A DNA stretch of 64,000 nucleotides, taken from positions 5,251 to 69,250 of the forward strand of contig UQMI01000010.1 in the NCBI GenBank assembly GCA_900542045.1, in the 5' to 3' direction. The stretch comes from an uncultured Blautia sp. (GTDB taxonomy: Bacteria; Bacillota; Clostridia; Lachnospirales; Lachnospiraceae). Within the stretch, counting starts at the first letter, position 1. Every line of letters begins with the position of its first letter. Below are positions 1 to 7,532 of the stretch, in pieces. The notes under the pieces were generated by a model. It saw only the letters and a list, made by a program, of their open reading frames with translations, was not told the DNA's origin and did not search any database. Position numbers and translations under genes: made by a program.

Positions 1-294
1 TACTTCCGGATTCCGGATACTCCGGTCCACATGGCTCTCCGCCGCAAAATGCACCACCCGGTCAATGTCATTTTCGTCAAAGATCTTCTGGATCGTCTCG
101 CTGTCACAGATATCTGCCCGGATAAACGTATAGTTCTTCCGATCTTCAATATCTTTCAGATTCTCCAGATTTCCCGCATAAGTGAGCTTGTCCACATTAA
201 TGATGCGGATCTCATCCCCATATTTTTCAAACATATAATGAATATAATTGGAACCGATAAAACCGGCGCCTCCTGTTACCAGATAAGTTCTCAT
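1..294 (-). CDS. rmlB: dTDP-glucose 4,6-dehydratase, N-terminal part
   Basis: The first 98 codons of an extended short-chain dehydrogenase; the gene runs off the left edge. The translation starts MRTYLVTGGAGFIGS, the NAD-binding Rossmann motif near residues 7-15, and continues through a DKLTYAG stretch and the HFAAESHVDRSI motif typical of RmlB. RmlB converts dTDP-glucose to dTDP-4-keto-6-deoxyglucose, the precursor of dTDP-rhamnose and of 4-amino-4,6-dideoxy sugars. A GGAGG box lies about 10 bases upstream of the ATG. The product would feed the WecE-like aminotransferase at 9.4 kb. The catalytic Tyr/Lys region is outside the window, so family assignment rests on the N-terminus. Confidence 0.9.
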   Translation of the reverse strand, partial: MRTYLVTGGAGFIGSNYIHYMFEKYGDEIRIINVDKLTYAGNLENLKDIEDRKNYTFIRADICDSETIQKIFDENDIDRVVHFAAESHVDRSIRNPEV

Positions 295-318
295 CTGTAA
301 TCGTCCTCCGTTTTTCTG

Positions 319-334
319 AAGGCGAAATCGCCTT
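319..334. terminator. short palindrome upstream of rmlB
   Basis: Arms AAGGCG and CGCCTT around a 4-base loop, followed on the plus strand by TTTT. It lies in the 287-base gap between the DUF2142 gene and rmlB. It could be a weak terminator or an attenuator in the rmlB leader; direction is uncertain because T/A runs flank both sides. Confidence 0.35.
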
Positions 335-581
335 TTCATTCATTTTCCATTTTCTCTGCGGTTCTGCCGAAAAGCCGGTCCGGCTGCTGCACGTTCCGCG
401 CCTTTGCAGTCCGTGGTTATTATAGCATTTCTACTTTCCCGGTTCAAGGATTTCAGGCCAAGTCCCTGAAAGTTCCTGCCTGGTTCCATGCCTTTTTCAC
501 ATTCATACCGGCCTGGCGGGCCTTCTGTGTCCGGCTGGTCTGATAACCGGAACCGGACCGGCCTGGCGTCCGGCCAGCGTC

Positions 582-2531
582 CTAGAAACACATGGATATC
601 ACACCGCTCCACAGACCGTCCAGCAGGAAAAACAGACAGCCTGCCGACAGGATCCGATAATACGTCTCTGTCTTCATCCGGTTCTGTATCCCGTCACACT
701 GCAGCAGCAGGTAAACCGGCACCAGCAATGGAATATAATATCTGCCCTGGACCCCGTTGATCGCCTGCAGTCCCACAGGCGTGTAGCTGAGATACAGGGC
801 GGTCCAAACCAGACAGATCACGCCGAACACCAGCACCGCTGTATACAGACGCTGCCATTTTCCCAGGCCGATACGGTAACGTCCCTGAACACCTGTGTTA
901 TCCGCAAAGATCGTAAAGATCACAAAAGGACAGAGCCATTCGCCAAACGTCAGCGCCCCGCGGTAAGCCAGATTACCGCCTACCGACCTGCCGAACAGAC
1001 AGTTCACCAGATTCTCTCCAATGGATTTCAGGAGCAGGGAGGCATAGGACACCGGATGGGACAGGATCAATGCCAGCTGCTCTCCCGCATTGGTATCTCC
1101 GCCTCTGGTATCCGTCACCACCTGGGCATTTCCCGCTGCCGGAAGGAGAAACGTGCTCATGAGCAGCAGCAGGAGCAGGAACAGAGCGCCCCTAAACAGC
1201 CACATGGTCTTTTTCTTTTCGAACCTTCCCGCAGGAACCAGCAGTCCCAGCAGGATCAGCGGGATATACACGGCCTTGGGCAGACTGGCAAGAGTCACCG
1301 CCGCCGCAAATACAGTCAGGTTCCTGACAGACACCGGCCGTTCTTTTTCCAGAAGCTCCGTGAACAGATAAGACATTCCCAGGAGCATCCAGCCATTGAT
1401 AAACGCATCATAGGAATAGGTTGACGCCAGCAGGATCGATGTGGGAAACAGAGCGATCACCAGCAGGATTCCCTTGCCCCGCTTCATGTGCCGGATGGCC
1501 AGATAGCAGAGCAGACAGTAAAACAGCAGATTTCCTGCCCGTCCCATGGCCACCAGAATCCAGAATGGCACATGGAACAGCAGTCCCACGGCCAGAAACA
1601 GCGTCTGCGGAAGATAAGCGATACTATAAATGTGAATGCCGTTAGTCTCCCGGTATTGCTCCGGCTGCCCGTTCGCTTCCCATCTGCCTTCGTCTCCCAC
1701 TGCCCGTTCCTGTGCATTTTCTTCCTGTGATCTTGGAAAATAGAAGGGTTCGTTTGCCATTCCTGCGTTCATGTACTGGTACATGGCATCTGCCACCGGC
1801 ATCGTTTCCTTCCCTGCAAGGTCATACATCAGGGAATAGGCCCGATAGAAATGAATATGTTCATCCCATCCTGTTTCTCTCGGGGAAAAACCCAATATCA
1901 TCAGAATTCCCACCGGCAGTGCCAATATCAGAAAAATACGCTCCACATGCTCTGCCAGCATTTTCCGGCAGATAATCAGCAAGTATATGAGAAACGAGCC
2001 GGCGGCAAAAAACAGAAAACGCATTTTAGAATAAGAGGGCGCGTCATCAACAGACACCGAGGTAACTGTCAGTCCTTCCGTGGGCTCCAGGAACCGCAGT
2101 TCAATCTCATCCGTCACCGCATTCACCGTGACCACCGAATAATTTCTCAGAATACTGTTCCTGTCTTCCAGAACCCGGGTGGTTTCCTGTCCGTATCCGT
2201 CCGTCTCGTGAACAGTAACCTGTGCCCGTACATTCAGTTTTGGTGTCACATACGTATACAGAAGCTTATTAACATACTGCTCCGGTATCTGTATCCGCAG
2301 TACCATGGTCTTTCCTTTGGAGCTGTAATACCCGTTCTCTTCTTCACATCCCATGTAGGTGATTTCTTCCGGTGTGATCTGCATGGCTCCGTGAGGATCC
2401 GGATTGGTCAGACTTCTCAGATTAAATGCCAGCTCCCCCGTCACACCGGCCAGCAGCGCTATAAGCAGTCCGATCAGGATCAGCTTCCAGGGCAGACTTC
2501 CCGGTCTCCATTGTATTTTTATCCTCTTCAA
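582..2531 (-). CDS. DUF2142 family polytopic membrane protein (putative GT-C-like transferase)
   Basis: A 649-residue membrane protein with an N-terminal membrane segment (about residues 15-35), an extracytoplasmic beta-rich stretch (about 40-170), then many hydrophobic helices. The GWDEHIHFYRAYSL motif near residue 220 matches the acidic loop of DUF2142 proteins, which resemble lipid-linked-sugar-dependent GT-C glycosyltransferases. The start is a TTG with a G-rich box upstream; no ATG fits better. It sits upstream of rmlB on the same strand and close to the aminosugar operon, so transfer of a lipid-linked sugar outside the membrane is a reasonable but unproven role. Confidence 0.75.
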   Translation of the reverse strand: MKRIKIQWRPGSLPWKLILIGLLIALLAGVTGELAFNLRSLTNPDPHGAMQITPEEITYMGCEEENGYYSSKGKTMVLRIQIPEQYVNKLLYTYVTPKLNVRAQVTVHETDGYGQETTRVLEDRNSILRNYSVVTVNAVTDEIELRFLEPTEGLTVTSVSVDDAPSYSKMRFLFFAAGSFLIYLLIICRKMLAEHVERIFLILALPVGILMILGFSPRETGWDEHIHFYRAYSLMYDLAGKETMPVADAMYQYMNAGMANEPFYFPRSQEENAQERAVGDEGRWEANGQPEQYRETNGIHIYSIAYLPQTLFLAVGLLFHVPFWILVAMGRAGNLLFYCLLCYLAIRHMKRGKGILLVIALFPTSILLASTYSYDAFINGWMLLGMSYLFTELLEKERPVSVRNLTVFAAAVTLASLPKAVYIPLILLGLLVPAGRFEKKKTMWLFRGALFLLLLLLMSTFLLPAAGNAQVVTDTRGGDTNAGEQLALILSHPVSYASLLLKSIGENLVNCLFGRSVGGNLAYRGALTFGEWLCPFVIFTIFADNTGVQGRYRIGLGKWQRLYTAVLVFGVICLVWTALYLSYTPVGLQAINGVQGRYYIPLLVPVYLLLQCDGIQNRMKTETYYRILSAGCLFFLLDGLWSGVISMCF

Positions 2532-2614
2532 TCTCTGAAATTCCCTCCCCCCGCATCATTCTTCAAAAGAAAAAGAATTCCTTTCTCATTTGTAAGACAT
2601 GTGTTCATATTATA

Positions 2615-3130
2615 TCATAAAATACCAGAATTTCCAGTGGAAGCAGCATTATGAACAATCCTTTCTTTTCCGTGCGAGACGATCCGGATTTTCTGGAGCG
2701 CCGTAATCTTTCCGTAAATACAGCAGTCCTGAAACAGCTTCAGATCTCTTCCGGCAGTTACGCTCTGGGGTGCGTCCTCCCTGCCTATCACAGCTCCCAT
2801 TCCAATAACGATGTTTCGTCTGGCGGAGAGGGACCCGTAAATTCTTACATATCTTCCTGTCTGAATGCTTCCGTCAGCTGTCACATCTCCGCAGATTACA
2901 CAGCCCTCCTCCAGTACTACATTCTTGTGACAGCGGATATTTCCCTGTACCACATATCCTTTTCGGATCACCAGATCATGCCAGGTGAGGATCGATGCCC
3001 GAAGAAACCCATCGCTGCCGGTCTGCTCTCGTCCCACAATCTTCAGATTCTTCACTGAACCGGAAGCGATCAGATGGCTGATCCCCATCCGTCTGATCCG
3101 TTCCTCCTGTTTTGCTCTTGTCCAATCCAT
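2615..3130 (-). CDS. bactofilin-like / polymer-forming beta-helix protein
   Basis: A 171-residue protein dominated by short repeating beta-strand units (for example GNIRCHKNVVLEEG, GDVTADGSI, GRYVRIYGSLSARRNIVIG) that suggest a right-handed beta-helix as in bactofilins and left-open repeat proteins. There is no signal peptide or membrane segment, so it is probably cytosolic. A GGAAGGGAG box precedes the ATG by about 11 bases. It is upstream of the DUF2142 gene on the same strand with an 83-base gap. Bactofilins form cytoskeletal scaffolds that recruit wall enzymes; this role is inferred from fold pattern and neighbours only. Confidence 0.5.
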   Translation of the reverse strand: MDWTRAKQEERIRRMGISHLIASGSVKNLKIVGREQTGSDGFLRASILTWHDLVIRKGYVVQGNIRCHKNVVLEEGCVICGDVTADGSIQTGRYVRIYGSLSARRNIVIGMGAVIGREDAPQSVTAGRDLKLFQDCCIYGKITALQKIRIVSHGKERIVHNAASTGNSGIL

Positions 3131-3281
3131 ACGCTTTCTTTCTCCCTTCCTGTGATCCGGCCGCCGGCAGGATCTCCCTTTTCTTCCGCCTGTCCTTCTT
3201 CATGGGAAAAACACCTTTTCCCGCCGAAAACTCTCCCTATAATTTATGCGGCTTCCTTCCGAAATATACCTTTTTTTCCTT

Positions 3282-3310
3282 TTGACGGGCGCCGGTTCCT
3301 TTGATATAAT
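3282..3310 (+). promoter_or_regulatory. sigma-A type promoter of the TlpA operon
   Basis: TTGACG (3282-3287) and TATAAT (3305-3310) separated by exactly 17 bases, about 30 bases upstream of the lipoprotein start at 3340. The predicted transcript begins near 3317 and carries a GGAGG box at 3329-3333. Confidence 0.8.
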
Positions 3311-3339
3311 AACGAAAATGTTCCTTACGGAGGTTGTTT

Positions 3340-4020
3340 ATGAAAAGACAAATGGCAATATTAACCGGGTTGCTGCTGACCGGATCTTTGCTCACTGCCT
3401 GCGGAACTTCCGCCGGAAACAGTCAGATATCCAGTCCAGACTCTTCCGGCCAGACGGTCCAGGAAACAGAAAGTCCTGCAAAAGCACAGGAAGAAACCGC
3501 ATCGGGCGGGCAGGAAAATACAAGTGAAGAAACCACTGCCTCGGAAGACCAGGCAGATGCCGAAGGCATCCTCAGCAGTTTCACTGCTACAGATCTGGAG
3601 GGTAATGAAGTGGATCAGTCTGTTCTGGCCGATTACGATCTTACCGTCATCAACGTATGGGCCACCTTCTGCGGACCCTGTATCCAGGAAATGCCGGCTC
3701 TGGGCGAACTGGCAGATGAGTATCAGGATAAAGGCGTTCAGATCATCGGACTTGTATCAGATGTGCTCAATGCCGACGGTTCTCTGAGCCAGGATCAGAT
3801 CGATACGGCCAAAGACATTGTGGAAGAGACCGGTGCCGATTATCTGCATCTGCTTCCCTCTCAGGATCTCTACGGCATTCTGGCCCAGATTTCCGCCGTT
3901 CCCACCACATTCTTCGTGGACAGCCAGGGCAGACAGGTGGGACAGGCCTATGTGCAGGCCATGAGCAAATCCCAATGGGAAGATATCCTGGAAGAAACCC
4001 TTACGGAGGTGTCTCCATGA
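3340..4020 (+). CDS. TlpA-family thioredoxin-like lipoprotein
   Basis: A 226-residue lipoprotein. Residues 1-21 form a signal with lipobox LLTAC (lipidated Cys21), followed by a Ser/Gln/Glu-rich linker to about residue 75. The thioredoxin fold follows, with active site WATFCGPC near residue 110 and the cis-proline stretch SAVPTTFFVD. Such proteins carry out thiol-disulfide exchange outside the membrane. The ATG at 3340 has a GGAGG box 6 bases upstream; an in-frame TTG at 3334 is less likely. It overlaps the next gene by ATGA and forms a three-gene operon with a CXXC microprotein and a ferredoxin-like membrane protein, which may supply its electrons. Confidence 0.9.
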   Translation: MKRQMAILTGLLLTGSLLTACGTSAGNSQISSPDSSGQTVQETESPAKAQEETASGGQENTSEETTASEDQADAEGILSSFTATDLEGNEVDQSVLADYDLTVINVWATFCGPCIQEMPALGELADEYQDKGVQIIGLVSDVLNADGSLSQDQIDTAKDIVEETGADYLHLLPSQDLYGILAQISAVPTTFFVDSQGRQVGQAYVQAMSKSQWEDILEETLTEVSP

Positions 4021-4163
4021 AATTCCTCAGGAAAAACCGGACGGGCTGCCTGCTGATCCTGCTGGCGCTGCTTTTTCTGTTCCTGGGTATCTGGCGCGGA
4101 GAAAGCAGCGTCGTTTACCAGAAAGCATCAAATATCTGCATGGAGTGTATCGGCCTTGGTTAA
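4017..4163 (+). CDS. CD1871A-type CXXC membrane microprotein
   Basis: A 48-residue peptide with a basic N-terminus, one strongly hydrophobic helix (about residues 11-24) and a C-terminal NICMECIGLG, i.e. a CXXC motif very near the end. This matches the small CD1871A-type CXXC proteins of Clostridia found beside NapH-like ferredoxin proteins. Its ATG overlaps the TlpA stop as ATGA, so translation is probably coupled. The two cysteines could relay electrons between the ferredoxin membrane protein and the lipoprotein thioredoxin; that role is inference from the gene order. Confidence 0.8.
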   Translation: MKFLRKNRTGCLLILLALLFLFLGIWRGESSVVYQKASNICMECIGLG

Positions 4164-4164
4164 T

Positions 4165-5046
4165 ATGATAAAAACAATTAAAAAACATCTGCGGACCCTG
4201 GTGCAGATCGGCTTTACCGCTCTGACCAACGGCTACGCCGCCGGATTTGCCAACGGGACCATTTACCGGGGGCCGTCCAAATCCATCTGTCTTCCGGGAC
4301 TGAACTGCTATTCCTGCCCCGGTGCTCTGGGTGCCTGTCCCATCGGCTCCCTGCAGTCCGTACTGAGCAGCCGGAATTATCAGTTTTCCTTTTATGTGGT
4401 GGGATTTCTGATCTTCATCGGAGCGGTTTTCGGCCGTCTGGTCTGCGGCTGGCTGTGTCCTTTTGGTCTGGTCCAGGATCTGCTGTATAAGATTCCTTTT
4501 CCCGTTAAGCGAAAAAAACTTCCGGGAGACCGCATTTTAAAATATATGAAATACGTCGTTCTGGCAGGTTTCGTGATCCTCCTTCCTCTGATCGTCCTGG
4601 ATGTGGTGGGTCAGGGGCAGCCCTGGTTCTGCAAGTACATCTGTCCTTCCGGCACCCTGTTTGCCGGCCTGCCTCTCATTGGCGCGAATCCTCTGCTGCG
4701 AAGCGCTCTGGGCTGGCTGTTCACCTGGAAATTTGCCCTCCTGACCGTTTTACTGGTCCTGTCCATCCTGGTATACCGGCCCTTCTGCCACTACCTTTGT
4801 CCTTTGGGCGCAGTTTACGGCCTGTTTCACCCCGTTTCGCTGTACCGTTACCAGGTGGACGCTTCTGCCTGCACCAGCTGCGGCAAATGCCAGAAAACCT
4901 GCAAACTCGATATTCCGGTTTATCAAACGCCCAACAGCGCTGAATGCATCCGCTGCGGAGAATGTCTGAACGCCTGTCCCCATCAGGCTCTGCATAAAAC
5001 ACTCTGGAAAAAAGGCACTTCCAAAAAGGCAGTTCCAAAGCCATAA
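4165..5046 (+). CDS. NapH/CcoG-like 4Fe-4S membrane protein
   Basis: About 293 residues with four to five membrane helices, conserved Cys motifs between helices (CLPGLNCYSCPGALGACPIG, GRLVCGWLCPFG, KYICPSG, CHYLCPLGAVYG), and a C-terminal pair of ferredoxin motifs, CTSCGKCQKTCKLDIP and CIRCGECLNACP, for two 4Fe-4S clusters. The family passes electrons across or along the membrane. The ATG at 4165 follows the previous stop by one base, suggesting coupled translation; an in-frame TTG at 4156, 10 bases after GGAG, is an alternative. It closes the TlpA operon, and a strong hairpin terminator follows. Confidence 0.85.
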   Translation: MIKTIKKHLRTLVQIGFTALTNGYAAGFANGTIYRGPSKSICLPGLNCYSCPGALGACPIGSLQSVLSSRNYQFSFYVVGFLIFIGAVFGRLVCGWLCPFGLVQDLLYKIPFPVKRKKLPGDRILKYMKYVVLAGFVILLPLIVLDVVGQGQPWFCKYICPSGTLFAGLPLIGANPLLRSALGWLFTWKFALLTVLLVLSILVYRPFCHYLCPLGAVYGLFHPVSLYRYQVDASACTSCGKCQKTCKLDIPVYQTPNSAECIRCGECLNACPHQALHKTLWKKGTSKKAVPKP

Positions 5047-5070
5047 ACGGCTTCTGGACTGCCTTTTTTT
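5024..5070 (+). terminator. intrinsic terminator of the TlpA operon
   Basis: Imperfect stem with arms 5024-5042 and 5049-5066 (AAGGCAG pairing with CTGCCTT) followed by a run of T. It lies between convergent genes and may serve both strands because the 5' side is A-rich. Confidence 0.75.
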
Positions 5071-5076
5071 GTTTTA

Positions 5077-5610
5077 TCAGCTCTCTCTGTTTAATTTCAG
5101 AAAAGTGATGGAAGCCGCCCCGGACCGGTTTCCAACGCTGCTGTTATAATTCAGCGTGAAATTTGTCCGTGAGGGCACAGAAATAATCATAAACCCAGAA
5201 CCACAGGCACTGGAGGAGGCTGTGCCAGTTTTGAAATAAATTCCATATTCCAGATGCGCGGCACCATTATAAAAAGGCGTGATCTGCATATATCCGGCAT
5301 TATCCAGTACAGCCGATACGCTATATGCTATATAGTAATATCCCGGTTCCAGAACAATCCGTGTATTATCTTCCAGTGTGATGTTACCCGTGGGATCCTC
5401 TGTCCCCACTCCCCAGAAAAACGGCTGTTCATTGGCAAACTGTACCTCAAAAACCACAAAAGAAGCAAATACATCTTCTTCTGGTTCTGGCTGCGGCTCC
5501 TGGGGACCGCAGCAGGGACAGCATGGAATTTTCTCCGGAAAACAATTTTTACAGTCGCATCGAGGCCGGAGACAATCCAGCCAATTGTCAAATATTTTTC
5601 GCTTCCGCAA
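5077..5610 (-). CDS. Cys-rich protein with C1q/BclA-like C-terminal domain
   Basis: A 177-residue protein of unknown function. Residues 10-35 hold many cysteines (CLRPRCDCKNC, then IPCCPCCGP), followed by a Pro/Glu linker. From about residue 48 to the end there is a beta-rich domain whose spacing (VLEPGYYYIAYSVSAV, ITPFYNGA, FMIISVPSRTNFTLNYNSS) resembles the C1q/TNF-like jelly-roll of exosporium proteins such as BclA, but no collagen repeats. The TTG start has a GGAGG box 7 bases upstream. A spore-coat or surface role is a guess from the fold and from the spore-forming context. Confidence 0.55.
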   Translation of the reverse strand: MRKRKIFDNWLDCLRPRCDCKNCFPEKIPCCPCCGPQEPQPEPEEDVFASFVVFEVQFANEQPFFWGVGTEDPTGNITLEDNTRIVLEPGYYYIAYSVSAVLDNAGYMQITPFYNGAAHLEYGIYFKTGTASSSACGSGFMIISVPSRTNFTLNYNSSVGNRSGAASITFLKLNRES

Positions 5611-5650
5611 GATCTTACCTCCATTATTTTCAGTATTTTTATCATCATAT

Positions 5651-5706
5651 GCAAACAGGGCCTGCCGTGTCCACGAATCTTCGCAGACACGGCAGGCCCT
5701 GTTTGC
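5651..5706. terminator. 21-bp perfect hairpin downstream of the amidase gene
   Basis: Perfect 21-bp arms (5651-5671 and 5686-5706) around a 14-base loop, immediately downstream of the minus-strand amidase gene. The only U-tract is on the plus-strand side (CTTTTTTC), where no gene reads in, so it is an atypical terminator for the gene it follows. Confidence 0.6.
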
Positions 5707-5717
5707 CTTTTTTCAAA

Positions 5718-7481
5718 TTACCGGTTCAGGCACACTCCATTAGAAGCAAATCTGTAAACCTTATTGCCGATCTTTCCGTTACAATTCCGCAGCATCACAC
5801 CGGTGCTGGGACGGAAATAATACCAGTTTCCGTTTAACTTCACCCAGCTTGAAGCTCTTGAGCCGTCACTCCGGAAATAATACCAGTTTCCGCTGATCTT
5901 CTCCAGCCCGGTTAGCATCGCACCGTCTTCATCCACATAGTATTTCTTTTTGCCGGAAGTGATCCAGGAATTTGTTTTCATTTTATATGTCTTCGTATCC
6001 ATATAATACCATTTGCCTGATGACTGGATCCAGCCGGATCTGGCAATCCCTGTTTTGGTATCGAAGTAATACCAGTCTTTTCCCACCTGCTTCCAGCCTG
6101 TGGCACGGGTGCCGTTTCCTGTCAGATAGCATACTTTGCCGGTGGAAGAGGACCGATAGAGCTGGTTGACCTGCACCTCTCCTCTGCTGTTGGCCAGATA
6201 TGCCTTTCCTCTGATCCAGAACCAGCCGGTAGCAGCACTGCCATTGCCGGTCAGATAATACCGTTTCCCATTCAGAGTCAGCCACTGATCATGATCCATG
6301 ATGCCGTCCTTGCCCAGATAATACCATTTGCCCTTATTCTTAAACAGCACATTGCGCTGCATCCGTCCTGTGCTGGTTCCCATATACCGCCAGTTGCCGT
6401 TGATAGACTTCAGCCAGCCCCGATGAGCGTTTCCGTCTTCTTTCCTGAAATAATAGCAGTAGCCGCCCACCCACTGGAAACCATGCTTTCTGGAACCGTC
6501 TCCTGTGAGATAATAGATTTTTCCACCCAGCTTCAGCAGTTCATTTTCCAGCATCTTTCCGGTATCCGAATCCAGATAATACCATTTCCCGCCGGAGATC
6601 AGCCAGCCGCTTTGCCGGACGCCGCTGGAATTACAGTAATACCAGTCACCGCCGTCCTGAATCCAGCCGGTCACCTTATTGCCGTCTCTGTAGTAGTACC
6701 ATTTTCCATTTTCTTTCGTCCAGCCGTCTGCCCGGAAGTCCAGCTCCAGATATCTGGCAATGGCACGGGCATCTGCTTCCCCGATCTTTCTGAGTTTTGC
6801 GTCTGTGGACAGGAACTGGATCGTATCGCTGTAATTACTGATAAAAGCGTGTTCAATAATGACACCCGGCAGATTGGCTTCCACGCTTCTGGCCACCAGC
6901 CCATAGTAGTCACGGGGCGCCCCATTGGGATAGGTACTTCCATTTTCGGACATCCGGTACTCCATACCGCCAGTCTCGGGGAACCTGCGGTAAATGCCCA
7001 GCGCCCCCAGTTCTTCCATCACAAATCTGCCGAAGGCACGTTCCTTCTGGGCAATCTGCGGCCGGTAAGTGCCTTTGGAAATGATGACAGAGCAGCCTCT
7101 TGCTGAAGCACTGCCGGCAGAATTAATATGCTGGCTCACCAGAAGATCGGCTCCAAGCGCCGCTGCCCGGTCCACACGCTGTCCCAGTGTCATATACTGA
7201 CTCTGACTTGTTCTGGTGAGATACACATCGATGTTGCTGTATTTGGCCAGCGCCTGTTTTGTATAATTGGAAATTTTCCAGTTGATAATTTCTTCTTTAT
7301 AAGTAATTCCGTTATGCGTTCCCCAGGCTCCGGTTTCGCCTCCTCCATGCCCCGGATCCAGCACCACCACTTTCGAAGATGCCGCCTGTACATTTTCTTT
7401 TCCTGTTCCAAACAGAGCCGCCGCAGTCAGCACGCCTGTCAGAAGCCCTGCAACCCATTTTTTTCTTATCATCTTTTTCAT
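5718..7481 (-). CDS. N-acetylmuramoyl-L-alanine amidase with cell-wall-binding repeats
   Basis: A 587-residue secreted wall hydrolase. Residues 1-33 are a signal peptide. Residues 36-245 are an amidase_3 domain with the zinc ligands in VLDPGHGG, TYKEEI, SQHIN and the catalytic Glu in IIEHAF. Residues 250-585 are about 15 aromatic repeats of the GWxxxxGxWYY type (choline- or glucan-binding fold). It cleaves the bond between muramic acid and the stem peptide. It starts 51 bases after the GH25 lysozyme stop, with a GGGGGAG box before the ATG, so the two hydrolases are probably co-transcribed from the promoter at 9.3 kb. Confidence 0.93.
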   Translation of the reverse strand: MKKMIRKKWVAGLLTGVLTAAALFGTGKENVQAASSKVVVLDPGHGGGETGAWGTHNGITYKEEIINWKISNYTKQALAKYSNIDVYLTRTSQSQYMTLGQRVDRAAALGADLLVSQHINSAGSASARGCSVIISKGTYRPQIAQKERAFGRFVMEELGALGIYRRFPETGGMEYRMSENGSTYPNGAPRDYYGLVARSVEANLPGVIIEHAFISNYSDTIQFLSTDAKLRKIGEADARAIARYLELDFRADGWTKENGKWYYYRDGNKVTGWIQDGGDWYYCNSSGVRQSGWLISGGKWYYLDSDTGKMLENELLKLGGKIYYLTGDGSRKHGFQWVGGYCYYFRKEDGNAHRGWLKSINGNWRYMGTSTGRMQRNVLFKNKGKWYYLGKDGIMDHDQWLTLNGKRYYLTGNGSAATGWFWIRGKAYLANSRGEVQVNQLYRSSSTGKVCYLTGNGTRATGWKQVGKDWYYFDTKTGIARSGWIQSSGKWYYMDTKTYKMKTNSWITSGKKKYYVDEDGAMLTGLEKISGNWYYFRSDGSRASSWVKLNGNWYYFRPSTGVMLRNCNGKIGNKVYRFASNGVCLNR

Positions 7482-7532
7482 ACTCCCCCTGTATTTCCAT
7501 TGGCAGCATACCAGGCAGACGCACGAATATTT

